From Acidimicrobiaceae bacterium (GTDB taxonomy: Bacteria > Actinomycetota > Acidimicrobiia > Acidimicrobiales > RAAP-2), in the NCBI GenBank assembly GCA_003151235.1, contig PLWZ01000037.1, positions 1 to 64,000 of the forward strand: DNA of 64,000 nt, written 5' to 3'. Below, in pieces: positions 25,285 to 34,400 of this stretch. The notes beneath the pieces were generated by a model. The model was not told where the DNA came from, did not search any database, and saw nothing but the letters and a program-made list of their open reading frames with translations. A program made the position numbers and the translations under genes. The number at the start of each line of letters is the position of its first letter. Position 1 is the first letter of the stretch.

Positions 25285-25721
25285 GCCGAAGACTCGACCC
25301 GTGCCCTCAACTCGCGCAGCGCCGTGGCCATGATCCGGCTCTGGGCGCGCATATAGATGAAGCCCGGGATCGGGACTCGGAGCTCGACCTCGAGGTGGTA
25401 CTTGACCTCGGTCCCGCCGTCGCCGGTCGGGACGAACTCGTAGCTGCCGTCGAGTCGAGTGGTGATGTCACCCTTGGTGAGGCGCCAGGCGAGCACCCGT
25501 GGGGCCTCGCTGTGGTCGTAGGCCAGTGTGTAGCTGGTGCTGCGGCCGAACGCGGCGGCTCGGAACGAAACCAACGACGGGCGACCGTTGTCGTCTCGCT
25601 CGTGGACGGTCACTTCCTTGATGTCGGCCGCCCACTCCGGGTAGCGCTCGATGTCGTCGGCGACCTCGAAGCATCGGTCGGGCGACGCCGACACCGTCAT
25701 GCTCTCCGTTGCCTCGGCCAC
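25281..25721 (-). CDS. SRPBCC-family lipid/ligand-binding protein
   Basis: 146-residue START-like (polyketide cyclase/dehydrase) protein. The layout is normal: MTVSASPDRCFEVADDIERYPEWAADIKEV at the N-terminus, central beta strands, and a long C-terminal helix (AQSRIMATALRELRARVE). Such folds bind a hydrophobic ligand in a deep cavity. It is first in the SRPBCC - ROK kinase - LLM operon, which is a common actinobacterial arrangement near glycolipid or mannosyltransferase genes; the PimB-like gene lies directly upstream. Confidence 0.88.
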   Translation of the reverse strand: MAEATESMTVSASPDRCFEVADDIERYPEWAADIKEVTVHERDDNGRPSLVSFRAAAFGRSTSYTLAYDHSEAPRVLAWRLTKGDITTRLDGSYEFVPTGDGGTEVKYHLEVELRVPIPGFIYMRAQSRIMATALRELRARVESSA

Positions 25722-25778
25722 TGCGTCCTCCTCGCCGCCCGTTGGTGACTTCCGAAGCCGACCCGGCCCGGACGGCGG

Positions 25779-26924
25779 TCAGCCTCCCACCTGGGCGAGC
25801 GCCTCGGCCAGCCTAGGAGCGAGGCTTCCGTAGTCGAAGCATGCCACCGCACGCTCGCGCGAGGCACTCCCCATGCGGCTGCGCAGGGAATCGTCGGAGA
25901 GCAGCCGATCGAGCGCCGCCGTCACCGCGGCCGGGTCTTGGGGCCGCGCGACGACAAAACCGGTCTCCTGATCGGCGACCGCCTCGGCGGCCCCCCCGCT
26001 CTCCCCGGCCACCTGTGGCACCCCGGCGGCGGCTGCCTCGAGGAAGACGATCCCGAAACCCTCCTGTTCCAGCCCGGCCCACCGATTCCGGCACGCCATC
26101 ACGAACACGTCGGCGACACCGAGCAGCGCCGCCTTGTCACTCTCCGAGACCCGTCCGAGCATCGTCACCGGTGCGCCGGTCTTCGCGACCAAGCGGTTGA
26201 GCCGGCGGCCGTCACGTCCGGACCCCGCGATCGCCACGGTCACACCAGGGTGACCCGCCCGCAACCTGCGGGCGGCCTCGATCAGCACGTCCATTCCCTT
26301 GCGACGGACCAGTCGGCTCACGCTCACAACCAATGGTCCTTGCGCTGGGAGCCCGAGGCGGACCCGGGTGGCCGCCCGATCGGCCCCGTCGATGCGCCCG
26401 AAGCGACCGCACTCCACGCCGGGCGGCACTTCGACGACATTTGGCAGCGGCGATCCGAGGAGCTTCTCGGCCTCCCGGGCCGGGTACCCGCCCGCCGACA
26501 CGACGACCGATGCACCCCGGAGCACGTTCGCCAAGCCCCGTCGGACGAGCGGGATGCGGGCCGGGATGGCGATCTCCGCCCCGTGCAGGATGACCCCGTA
26601 CGGGATGCCGAGCCGCGGCCCGAGCAGACCCAGCGGCCAGACCGGATCAAGCAGGACAAGGTCGGGCTTGGTCTCCGCGCATGCCTGGCGTATCCGGCGC
26701 AATGCCAACGGGGAGGGAAAGAAGAGGATCCGCCCGCGCACTCGGGAGACTCGCAACCCGCGGGCCGCCTGGTCTCGGTCGAACGATTCGTGGTCCGCGT
26801 GTGATCGCGCGGTGAGCACCGCCGTCGTCGAGGGTTCGAGCCGACTCCACAACTCCCACAGGTATGACTGGATGCCGCCGACCTTGGGCGGGAAGTCGTT
26901 GGTGACGAGCAGGTGCGAGCTCAA
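25779..26924 (-). CDS. GT4 mannosyltransferase, PimB-like
   Basis: 381-residue GT-B glycosyltransferase of family GT4. It begins with LLVTNDFPPKVGGIQSYLWEL, the hallmark of PimB-type GDP-mannose-dependent phosphatidylinositol-monomannoside mannosyltransferases. The donor site is SVSRLVRRKGMDVLIEA and the nucleotide-sugar EX7E region is AGLEQEGFGIVFLEAAAAG. The start appears to be TTG 26924. PIM glycolipids are characteristic of the actinobacterial envelope. A trehalose- or other mannan-type glycosyltransferase is the alternative. Confidence 0.88.
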   Translation of the reverse strand: MSSHLLVTNDFPPKVGGIQSYLWELWSRLEPSTTAVLTARSHADHESFDRDQAARGLRVSRVRGRILFFPSPLALRRIRQACAETKPDLVLLDPVWPLGLLGPRLGIPYGVILHGAEIAIPARIPLVRRGLANVLRGASVVVSAGGYPAREAEKLLGSPLPNVVEVPPGVECGRFGRIDGADRAATRVRLGLPAQGPLVVSVSRLVRRKGMDVLIEAARRLRAGHPGVTVAIAGSGRDGRRLNRLVAKTGAPVTMLGRVSESDKAALLGVADVFVMACRNRWAGLEQEGFGIVFLEAAAAGVPQVAGESGGAAEAVADQETGFVVARPQDPAAVTAALDRLLSDDSLRSRMGSASRERAVACFDYGSLAPRLAEALAQVGG

Positions 26925-26957
26925 TGCACGCCCCGCCCGGTGGACTCGCCCGGGTAG

Positions 26958-27161
26958 CTACCCCGCCCGAGCGTCGAACCGCAGGTTGGGTACCAGCCCG
27001 GCCCGCTCGAGCAGCCTGACGGCTCGCGCCTCGGCGGCGTCGATGACCACGGCGTCACCGGGTTCGCGATCGAGGAGGAAAGTAACCAGGCAGTCCTCGC
27101 ACGCCGAGGTGTGTTGCAGCGTGCACTCGTCGCAATCGACTGTGATCGTGGATCCTGACAT
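26958..27161 (-). CDS. small Cys-rich protein
   Basis: 67 residues from ATG 27161, preceded by a good GGGAGG ribosome-binding site nine bases away. The N-terminal third has four Cys residues in a CDEC...CEDC pattern that could hold zinc or an iron-sulfur centre. The rest (EARAVRLLERAGLVPNLRFDARAG) is a short helix and tail. Similar small proteins are common next to YjbQ- or PimB-like genes in this group of bacteria, but no function is known. It stands 33 bases upstream of the PimB-like gene and may be co-transcribed with it. Confidence 0.65.
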   Translation of the reverse strand: MSGSTITVDCDECTLQHTSACEDCLVTFLLDREPGDAVVIDAAEARAVRLLERAGLVPNLRFDARAG

Positions 27162-27237
27162 GTGAATCGGCCTCCCTGGTCCCGTTCGCTTTTCTCTCTC
27201 TTCTCTGCAGCATGACGGAGGGATGTGACACCCATGG

Positions 27238-27642
27238 TCAGTGGTCGCCCAGAAATGACAGCCTGACTTGGCGCCGAGGATTGTCGGCATTGGTGTCGAC
27301 GAGCACGACCGACTGCCACGTCCCGAGCAAGACCTCACCCGAGCCGACCGGCAACACGAGCGAAGGGCTGACGATCGCGGGGACGAGATGGTCGGCGCCG
27401 TGGCCGGCCGAACCGTGCCGGTGTGCGTAGCGGCCGTCCCGGGGCATCAGCTCGTCGATGAGCCGGTCGAGGTCCTCGTCCGAGCCCGAACCGAGCTCCA
27501 TCACCGCAAGTCCGGCGGTGGCGTGCGGCACAAACACGTGGCAGAGGCCGTCTTCGCGGCCGGCGCAGAACGAACGGATGGCGTCGGTGAGGTCGGTGAA
27601 CCGGCGGGAGCCGGTCTCGAGCTCAACCAGCTCGGTGTCCAC
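27238..27642 (-). CDS. YjbQ / UPF0047 family protein
   Basis: 134-residue protein of the YjbQ family (secondary thiamine-phosphate synthase-like, UPF0047). The conserved HVFVPHATAGLAVMELG, DELMPRDGRYAHRHG and the HGADHLVPAIVSPS blocks, which bear the His residues of the proposed active site, are all present, ending GTWQSVVLVDTN. The start is GTG 27642. Its true cellular role is unsettled. It follows the thioredoxin-like gene after eight bases, so the two are likely one transcript. Confidence 0.92.
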   Translation of the reverse strand: MDTELVELETGSRRFTDLTDAIRSFCAGREDGLCHVFVPHATAGLAVMELGSGSDEDLDRLIDELMPRDGRYAHRHGSAGHGADHLVPAIVSPSLVLPVGSGEVLLGTWQSVVLVDTNADNPRRQVRLSFLGDH

Positions 27643-27650
27643 GACCGGAA

Positions 27651-28127
27651 CTACGCGTCGCCCCGGGCCGTCGAGACCGACGAGGCGATCTGCTCGAGCG
27701 ACCAGGCCACCCCCTCGGTGACCACCCGGACGGCCGCGCCATCAACGAGCACGTAGAACGGACCCGTGTGGACCCCGTAGTCGGTCCACGCGTCGTCGGA
27801 CATCACGACCGACCCCGAGCCGGCGAGGCGGGCGACCTTGTCGGGGGCTTCAAAGCGCGGGCCACGAGTGACGACGACAGCGTCCACGTCCCGTGGGAAC
27901 GGCAGGCTCTCCGGGTCGGCGAAAGCGCGCCACAGTTCTTCACAGCCGTCACACGCCGAGGTCAGGAACACGAGGAGCGTCCAGGGGCGTTCGGTCACCT
28001 CGAATTCGACCGGCTCACCCGAGGGCACGGTTCCTTGGACGGAGCGAACCGTTCCCGGCCGATGGCCGAGGAAGTTCGGGACTTGGATCAGGTGCCGGAG
28101 ATCAGACGGGCGAGGGGCCGTGCTCAC
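27651..28127 (-). CDS. thioredoxin-fold (TlpA-like) protein
   Basis: 158 residues. The central part has a thioredoxin-like beta-alpha unit with FLTSACDGCEELWRAF, where CDGC stands in the place of the CxxC redox pair, and YGVHTGPFYVLVDGAAVRV, matching the cis-Pro strand. There is no signal peptide; the N-terminal ~35 residues are polar. The start GTG 28127 overlaps the stop of the upstream zinc-ribbon gene (GTGA), which decides the start. It may be a disulfide or peroxide reductase; the substrate is unknown. Confidence 0.75.
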   Translation of the reverse strand: MSTAPRPSDLRHLIQVPNFLGHRPGTVRSVQGTVPSGEPVEFEVTERPWTLLVFLTSACDGCEELWRAFADPESLPFPRDVDAVVVTRGPRFEAPDKVARLAGSGSVVMSDDAWTDYGVHTGPFYVLVDGAAVRVVTEGVAWSLEQIASSVSTARGDA

Positions 28128-28375
28128 CGAGCGCTCGGGGAGTCGGCCGCCCGGGCCGCCCCGGGTGACTCCTCTCCCTCCAGCACCTCCACCGATCGCC
28201 CGTGCCCGCACCACCGGCACGCCACCTCGTGCACCGACGCCTCGATGATCTCTTCGTCCTCGACGACCAGCTCGCCGCCGATTGTGTAGTGATGGAACGC
28301 CTTCGTCGTCTTCGTACTCGTGACGTCGAAGCGGGTGAGATTGCCGCAGGCCGAGCAGCGGTATCGGGTCGCCAC
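28124..28375 (-). CDS. small zinc-ribbon protein
   Basis: 83 residues from GTG 28375. Two CxxC knuckles (RCSACGN near the start and ACRWCGHGR further on) form a probable zinc ribbon. The strand FHHYTIGGELVVEDEEII lies between them. The acidic/Ala tail overlaps the thioredoxin-like gene by four bases, so both are made together. The sequence pattern resembles small metal-binding helpers found in Actinobacteria, but no function is established. Confidence 0.7.
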   Translation of the reverse strand: MATRYRCSACGNLTRFDVTSTKTTKAFHHYTIGGELVVEDEEIIEASVHEVACRWCGHGRSVEVLEGEESPGAARAADSPSAR

Positions 28376-28425
28376 GGCACCACGGTACTCGGCGAGCGCG
28401 AACCGGCTGACAGCGGTGTTTGGGC

Positions 28426-29124
28426 CTAGATGCGCCCGAGGAGCTCGGCCTTCTTGTTGGCGAATTCCTGTTCCGACAAGATGCCCTGCCGACGGAGCCT
28501 GTCCAATGCGACCAGCTGGTCGGGGATCGACCCTCCGACATCACCGCTCGTCCTCGGCACGCCCGACGGTGGGGTCCGGTCTTGGCGCGGGGGGTTATCG
28601 AAGTCCCGTTCGGACGTGGGTGGCCGATGCTGCTGCTGCCACGCGACGTCCATCTGACCGAGTTGGCGACTAATCACCCGCTGGAGGACACGGGGACGTC
28701 GCACGTCGTCGAGCGCGATCCCACCCTCCTCCCCCTCCACCTCGAGGATGAGCCTGCCGCTGCCGATGATCCGTTCGAACGGACCCTGACTGCAGTGGGT
28801 GTCGACAACGCGCTGGAGCCGAAGGTTGACCACCCGGCGGCCGAGCACGCCGCTGCGGAAAACGATCCGCCGGTCGGTGACGACGAGGCTCGTCCCGAAC
28901 CACCTGGCCAGGCGGCCGATCAGCCACAACGCGGGGAGGGCGATGACGACTGCGAGGATCCACGCGACCGCGACGGGCGCCTTCGGGAACTCGTGCACGA
29001 CCACCGCAGTGACCGCGATCGACGCAGCGGTGAGGAAGAGCGGGCCCAAGAAGAAAACCCAGTGGGGGCGAAGGTCGACCAGCACCTCCTCGTCGTCGTC
29101 GAGGAGGTCCGTCGAGATGGGCAC
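28426..29124 (-). CDS. PH-domain (bPH) membrane protein with SHOCT tail
   Basis: 232 residues from GTG 29124. Two adjacent membrane helices (FFLGPLFLTAASIAVTAVVVH and AWILAVVIALPALWLIGRLA) precede a bacterial PH-like domain beginning SLVVTDRRIVFRSGVLGRRVVNL, which is the typical bPH2/YdbT-type strand pattern. After a disordered linker, the C-terminus carries a SHOCT motif (LVALDRLRRQGILSEQEFANKKAELL), seen in proteins that oligomerise or sense the cell surface. Function is unknown. It is divergent from the big adhesin gene. Confidence 0.85.
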   Translation of the reverse strand: MPISTDLLDDDEEVLVDLRPHWVFFLGPLFLTAASIAVTAVVVHEFPKAPVAVAWILAVVIALPALWLIGRLARWFGTSLVVTDRRIVFRSGVLGRRVVNLRLQRVVDTHCSQGPFERIIGSGRLILEVEGEEGGIALDDVRRPRVLQRVISRQLGQMDVAWQQQHRPPTSERDFDNPPRQDRTPPSGVPRTSGDVGGSIPDQLVALDRLRRQGILSEQEFANKKAELLGRI

Positions 29125-29238
29125 TGGGTTCAGCGTACCGACGGCGGGACCCTCCCACGTTCCACCGAGAAATGGAAGGCGAACGGGTGCGGCGGGGGGA
29201 GATGGGGAGGGAGATGACCTCTGTAGACCCCGAACACC

Positions 29239-32200
29239 ATGCGCCGCCAACGAACCACCAGCACCCATCGCAACCACCCACGGCACAGCCAGATGCGCCG
29301 GCTCGACATCGGACGGATCGGAGCGGCAATTGCCGTCCTGGTCGGATCGACCTGCCTCGCTACCGCCGTTGTTGTCGCACCAGCGGGTCCGGCAGCCGCC
29401 GACGGGCCGGCGGCGTGCACCGTCGGCGGCCCGCCGTTCCCGTTCGCCGGATTCTGCGCGACGTACTCGGGCGACAACACCTGGTACGGCTCGTACGGGC
29501 CCGGCTTCCCGACCGATCAGGGTTGGGGCTTCTGCGCCGATCCCCCGGCCAGCGGCGGTGACTACCCGGCTCCGGCCTACGACTACGTCGCGTCGTCCGC
29601 CCCGGCGGGCGCGATTACGGGACAGGCGGGAGCCCTCGGCTTCGCGTTCAGTGAAGCCGAAGCGAACGGGTGGTGGGGCGGGTTGGCCGGCCAGTTCACC
29701 GCCGACCAGGCTGCAGTGGCCGGCAAGCTGCTCTACGACGCCGTCGTCTGGGCCAGCCCGGTCCCGGCCATGGACCCCGGTGTGCTCGCGGCCTATCAGG
29801 CCCTCGACGGTTGGTACGTGCAGGCGGTCGGGTCGACGGCGAGCCCGAACCTCACCGCGCAGCTCGTCGGCGGCGGGACCACCTTTACCGGTGAAGGGTC
29901 CTACCAGGTTCATGTCCAGTTCCCGGGCTCCGACAACGATGCGACCGGTCTGAACATCCAGCTGTCGGTCACCGGTGCGACATTGAACACTCCGACCGGC
30001 CCCACCTCGCTCACCCTCGCGACCGACGCGTCGGGCATGGCCGACTTCTCGATCTTCGAAGGATCGCCTGGCCCGGTCTCCGTGACGGTGTCGATCCCGG
30101 GTGGGCTGGGCCAGTTCGGCCTCGGGTTCCTGGCGCCGACCGTCGCCGAGCTCGGCGCCCAAGAACTGACCTCGTTTTCGGGGCCGGCCAACTTCGAGAT
30201 CTCTGAAGGGCTGACCGCGCTCCCGACGACCGGGACGGTGTCGATCGCGAAGGGCGGAGACGACGCGGCGTATTACCCCCTCGGCGGCGGGGTGTTCCAG
30301 ATCTCGAGCGGCTCGACAGTCGTGGCCACCTTGACCACGGGCGCCGACGGCACGTCGCCGGCTTCCGACGAACTCCCGGCGGGGAGCTATACCGCCCACG
30401 AGGAGACGGCGCCGCCCGGCTATTCGACCTCTCCGGATCAGTCGGTGGACGTGGTGGCAGGGACCAACACCGTCGTGTCGTTCACCGGCACCGCCGAGGA
30501 CCATGTGATCCCGTCTTCGGTCACGATCGACAAGACCGACGCCGAGACGGATGCGCCGCTGGCCGGGGCCGTCTTTGACGTCATGTACGACTCGGCCAAC
30601 AACGGGACGTTCGACGAGGACCTCGGATCCTGCACGACCACGGCGACCGGTTCGTGCTCCCCCGAAGGAAATGACGGTGCCGATGGCCTCCTGCCCGGCC
30701 GCTACCAGGTCACCGAAACGGGCGCGCCGACCGGATACGCGCTGCCGAGTCCTGCGTCTCAGGTCATCGACCTCCTGGCAGGCGAGTCCGGGGTGGTCTC
30801 GTTCGGTGACTCGCTCCTCGTCAGCACGGTCTTTCACAAGATGGCCAGCGGGAACGTCAACCCGGCCGAGCTCGTGCTGTCCGGAGCCGTGATCCAGGTC
30901 GACCAGGGAACACCCGGGGGGCGTCCGGTCGCCCAGTGTGCGACCGACAGTTCCGGAACCTGTGTCACCACGTCAAACCTCGTGTCCGGGACCCACTACT
31001 GCTGGGTCGAGCTCGCCGCTCCGAGGGGACTCGCCGGCGGCGCCAACGGGTGCTTCACCGCCGACAACGAGCAGGCCGACCAACCGATCACGGTCAGCGA
31101 CGCCGGCGAGTTCGTGGCCATCGAGGTGAAGAAGGTCGACGCGGCCAACACGGCGGTCGGCTTGCCAGGCGCGACGTTCGACCTCTACCGGGTCACCGGC
31201 GCCAGCATCAACAGCGCGATACCGCTCACCGGTGGCACCGTCACGTCGAACGAGTTGCTGGTGTCCACGACGACCACCGGAGGGGACGGACTGGGGACCT
31301 TCCCGCTCCAGTTGCCCGGCTACGCGTATTGCGCGGTGGAGGTGCAGGCCCCGGCCAACTACATCGGCGATCCGGCCCAGCAATGCACCGACGTGCTGTC
31401 GGGGACCACGACCGTCCCGGCGCCGGTGAGCACCCTCACCTTCGATGACACGGAGGCCACGGTGAACCTGTCGGTCTTCAAGTACAACTCACTCACGCCG
31501 TCGACCGGCATCCCGGGGGCCGTCTACGACCTCTACGTGCAGGGCGACCCACCGCCGAGCGGTGTCACGGGCACGCCGCCCGCCGACGTCGTCGCCGAAC
31601 CGGGCGACACCTGGTACGGGCGCGGCACGACCGGAGGAGACGGCCGACTCTCCTTCACTGTGCCGGCCGGTTACGGGTGGTGCGTGCTCGAGGTGAGCGC
31701 CCCGCCCGACTATGTCCTCGACCCCGGGCTCCACTGCTCGGCGGTTCTCACCACGTCGTCGGCTTCGGAGGAGACGACGATTGCCGTGCCCGAGACGCTC
31801 GCCACCGTGCACATCTCGGCGTACAAGTACAACTCCGAGACGCCCGACACGGTGATACCGGGCGCGACCTACGAACTGCTCACCAACGATGCCGAGCCTC
31901 CCGGCACTCCCGTCGGAGCGCCGACCAGTGCCGTCGTGCCGACCGGCGACCACTTCTGGGCCGAGGCCACGACCGACCAGAACGGCGTGCTCACCTTCGC
32001 GGTGCCGGCCGGCTACTCATGGTGCTTGCACGAGCTGATCGCCCCGGCGGCCTACCAGGCCGACCCCGGTTTCCACTGCACGGCCGTGCTCACCACCGAC
32101 ACGTCGGGCTCCGCCGCCACCATCGCGGTGCCCGAGGTCCCCTTGACCGGCGGGCTCGCGTTCACCGGCGCCCCGGTCCTATGGACGGGAGTGGTCGGCG

Positions 32201-32310
32201 GTGTGCTGGTCGTGGTCGGCGGCACGGTGCTCGCGATCGACCACCGCAGGCGCCGGGCCGGGCGGCCGGCTGCTCATTCGGGCTTCCGGGCCACCACGCA
32301 CAAGATGTAA
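29239..32310 (+). CDS. SpaA-repeat surface adhesin with LAFTG sortase signal
   Basis: 1023-residue exported protein. A signal peptide (hydrophobic core about residues 28-50, cleavage near AAADG) is followed by a Cys-containing N-terminal domain, and about six repeats of a SpaA/prealbumin-like fold (from about residues 325, 430, 535, 630, 740 and 855), each starting with a V-x-I/V-x-K strand and a G-A-x-F/Y-D/E segment. Most repeats have paired Cys and an acidic residue in the E-box position, so isopeptide bonds are possible. It ends with LAFTG (about 972), a membrane helix and an Arg cluster, a class E-type sortase signal. ATG 29293 is an alternative start. No sortase gene is in the window. 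The tail overlaps the next gene by 37 bases. Confidence 0.85.
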   Translation: MRRQRTTSTHRNHPRHSQMRRLDIGRIGAAIAVLVGSTCLATAVVVAPAGPAAADGPAACTVGGPPFPFAGFCATYSGDNTWYGSYGPGFPTDQGWGFCADPPASGGDYPAPAYDYVASSAPAGAITGQAGALGFAFSEAEANGWWGGLAGQFTADQAAVAGKLLYDAVVWASPVPAMDPGVLAAYQALDGWYVQAVGSTASPNLTAQLVGGGTTFTGEGSYQVHVQFPGSDNDATGLNIQLSVTGATLNTPTGPTSLTLATDASGMADFSIFEGSPGPVSVTVSIPGGLGQFGLGFLAPTVAELGAQELTSFSGPANFEISEGLTALPTTGTVSIAKGGDDAAYYPLGGGVFQISSGSTVVATLTTGADGTSPASDELPAGSYTAHEETAPPGYSTSPDQSVDVVAGTNTVVSFTGTAEDHVIPSSVTIDKTDAETDAPLAGAVFDVMYDSANNGTFDEDLGSCTTTATGSCSPEGNDGADGLLPGRYQVTETGAPTGYALPSPASQVIDLLAGESGVVSFGDSLLVSTVFHKMASGNVNPAELVLSGAVIQVDQGTPGGRPVAQCATDSSGTCVTTSNLVSGTHYCWVELAAPRGLAGGANGCFTADNEQADQPITVSDAGEFVAIEVKKVDAANTAVGLPGATFDLYRVTGASINSAIPLTGGTVTSNELLVSTTTTGGDGLGTFPLQLPGYAYCAVEVQAPANYIGDPAQQCTDVLSGTTTVPAPVSTLTFDDTEATVNLSVFKYNSLTPSTGIPGAVYDLYVQGDPPPSGVTGTPPADVVAEPGDTWYGRGTTGGDGRLSFTVPAGYGWCVLEVSAPPDYVLDPGLHCSAVLTTSSASEETTIAVPETLATVHISAYKYNSETPDTVIPGATYELLTNDAEPPGTPVGAPTSAVVPTGDHFWAEATTDQNGVLTFAVPAGYSWCLHELIAPAAYQADPGFHCTAVLTTDTSGSAATIAVPEVPLTGGLAFTGAPVLWTGVVGGVLVVVGGTVLAIDHRRRRAGRPAAHSGFRATTHKM

Positions 32311-33254
32311 CAGTCCTCGATCTCGTCGAAGAGCCCGGAGTAACCGGCGACCTCGTCGGCGTCGAACTCCCCCGTCGCGACCGATCGCTGGGCCAGGTTG
32401 ATGCCCTTGGTGCTCGTGATCTCGAAGCCCGCGCCGCTCAAGAGCTCCCGCAGCTCCGGATACGTGTACTCGACCTTGTGATCGGGGTCGATGAACGCCT
32501 CCTGTTGGATGCGGGTGACGCGGCCGTTCGGCGTGTCGATCGCCATGTGGCCACCCGGGCGCAGGACCCGGAAGGCCTCCTTCAGGACGATCTTGCCGTC
32601 TTCGGGGGTCACATGCTCGATCGACTGGCCCGAGTAGATGAGGTCGATGCTGGCGTCGTCGAACGAGGACAGATCCGTCATCGAGTGGTATCGGTAGCGG
32701 ACGGGACCGTTCGGAGTTTCGACATGCTCGGGATTCAGCCCGGCCCGGTAGATCGCGTGGCGATCGTCGGGGTGCAGGTCGATGATCGTCAGCTCGCTCC
32801 ACTGGTAGGGGTAGCCGAGCCAGTACAAGGCCCCCTCGGTCCGGGCCAGGTGGGTGCCCCCGAGGTCGACGATGCGGGAGGCCTTCGGCAGGCTCTTGAT
32901 GAACTGCGACCGGCCGGCATGGATGGAGAAGCCGAGCATCTTGCCGCTGAACCGGACGAAGTTCTGGAACTCCTCCGAGCCCCGGATCGCCTGGGGCACC
33001 TCGCTGATCTTGAGGCCGCCGTTCGCGAGGTTCTCGAGGAAGTACCGGGTCCCCTCGGCATCGGGCTCGCGGCCGAGCATGATCTCGTAGGAGAGCCGGA
33101 GCGCCGCCTCGTGGGGCATGGTCTCGTAGGTGAACCGGTTGGCGACCTGGCGCCTCGCCTCCCGCCGCATACGACCGGCCAGCCGGCGGGCCACCCGGGC
33201 GCCCCTTCGAATCAGCGGCACTGAAGGGGGCCGGGCTGCGCCTTCGTCGCTCAC
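32274..33254 (-). CDS. DUF4214 + class I SAM methyltransferase
   Basis: 326 residues. The N-terminal region (about 40-110) is a DUF4214 domain (RLSYEIMLGREPDAEGTRYFLENLANGG, then IRGSEEFQNF), a helical module found in phycobilisome-linker-like surface and glycan-modifying proteins. The rest is a methyltransferase: RIVDLGGTHLA for SAM binding and GQSIEHVTPEDGKIVLKE and RVLRPGGHMAIDTPNG later. The pairing with the divergent FkbM enzyme that carries the same N-terminal domain suggests both modify the same surface glycan or the neighbouring adhesin (inference). Confidence 0.82.
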   Translation of the reverse strand: MSDEGAARPPSVPLIRRGARVARRLAGRMRREARRQVANRFTYETMPHEAALRLSYEIMLGREPDAEGTRYFLENLANGGLKISEVPQAIRGSEEFQNFVRFSGKMLGFSIHAGRSQFIKSLPKASRIVDLGGTHLARTEGALYWLGYPYQWSELTIIDLHPDDRHAIYRAGLNPEHVETPNGPVRYRYHSMTDLSSFDDASIDLIYSGQSIEHVTPEDGKIVLKEAFRVLRPGGHMAIDTPNGRVTRIQQEAFIDPDHKVEYTYPELRELLSGAGFEITSTKGINLAQRSVATGEFDADEVAGYSGLFDEIEDCYILCVVARKPE

Positions 33255-33338
33255 AAACCCACCCTACCGTCGGCCTCGTGCCGCCCCCGAGGCCGGTTCG
33301 GCTCGGTTGCAAGGGGTGAGGGTTAGCATTTCGGCCCG

Positions 33339-34400
33339 ATGTCCTTGGCCGCGTCGATCCGACGCCGAACGGCGGCGGTGCTGCGGCGGATCCTCCCGTT
33401 CCGGGTTCGGGTGAGCACCCGGTCGCTCGTCCGACGGCTGGCTCGCCGGCCCGGTCCGGTGCTCGCGACCCCGTCGGACCTGCGGGCCAGCTATCGGCTC
33501 TTGTTGGGCCGAGAGCCCGATCGCCGGGGCGAGCTCGACTTCTTGAGCCTGATCGAGCTCGGCATGACGAGAGACGAGTTGGTCAGGCACTTCATGAGCT
33601 CTCCCGAGTACCGCCAGCGCCAGCTCGACGCCGGGCGATCCGGGGCTGCGCCGACCTCCGTCGTCATCGACGGCCTTATCTTCTATCTCGACCCGGCGGA
33701 TTTTGCGATCGGCCCGCACCTGTCTCGCAGCGGCAACTATGAGCCCGAGGTTCTCTCGGCGCTCCGCGGGCACCTCGCCCCGGGCGACACGTTCGTCGAC
33801 GTCGGCGCTTCCTTCGGCTATTTCTCGACGCAGATCGGCCGCCACCTCGGTCCGGGCGGGACCGTGATCGCATTCGAACCGGGGCCCCAGAACCAGTCGC
33901 TGCTCCTCCTCAATCTCCACGCCAACGACATCGGCGGGGCCGAGGTCCATCAGCTGGCGCTCAGCGACGAGGCGGGGCTCTTCGCCTACAGCCGATCGGG
34001 GGCCAACGGCGTGGTGTCCCGGTTCGGGGGCGACCCGCGAGAACTCTCCAACCACGACCTCGTCCGAGTGTCGACGCTGGACGCAGAACTGGCCGGCCGG
34101 CCGGTCAGCACGATCAAGATCGACGTGGAGGGGGCCGAGGGCCTGGTGCTGAAGGGCGCGTCGGCCACCCTGCGCTCGAGCATGCCCACCATCGTCTTCG
34201 AGTTCTCGCCGCCCGCGTTGGAGTCGGTGTCGAAGATGGGTGGACTCGAGGTGCTCGGCCTGTTGAACCGGCTCGGCTACTCGATCGACGTGGTCGAGGG
34301 TGTGGAGGCCCAGCCCGTCGCGAAATCGGGTGATGAGGTGATGGACCGCTACGAGGGTGCTCCCGAGGGCCACATAAATCTGCTGGCCTGGCCGGGTTAG
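33339..34400 (+). CDS. DUF4214 + FkbM-family methyltransferase
   Basis: 353 residues. A basic N-terminus precedes a DUF4214 domain (SYRLLLGREPDRRGELDFLSLIELG, FMSSPEYRQRQ). The C-terminal two thirds are an FkbM-type O-methyltransferase with VDVGASFGYFSTQIGR (SAM site), FEPGPQNQSLL and TIKIDVEGAEGLVLKG. FkbM enzymes methylate hydroxyls on sugars or polyketides. It is divergent from the other DUF4214 methyltransferase (85-base gap) and convergent with the anti-sigma gene (4-base overlap of the ends). Confidence 0.88.
   Translation: MSLAASIRRRTAAVLRRILPFRVRVSTRSLVRRLARRPGPVLATPSDLRASYRLLLGREPDRRGELDFLSLIELGMTRDELVRHFMSSPEYRQRQLDAGRSGAAPTSVVIDGLIFYLDPADFAIGPHLSRSGNYEPEVLSALRGHLAPGDTFVDVGASFGYFSTQIGRHLGPGGTVIAFEPGPQNQSLLLLNLHANDIGGAEVHQLALSDEAGLFAYSRSGANGVVSRFGGDPRELSNHDLVRVSTLDAELAGRPVSTIKIDVEGAEGLVLKGASATLRSSMPTIVFEFSPPALESVSKMGGLEVLGLLNRLGYSIDVVEGVEAQPVAKSGDEVMDRYEGAPEGHINLLAWPG

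Noticed and set aside
28426-30837. 803-codon minus-strand frame reaching from the PH-domain gene into the adhesin
   Set aside because: Only its last 233 codons (from GTG 29124) are protein-like; the rest is antisense of the SpaA-repeat gene.
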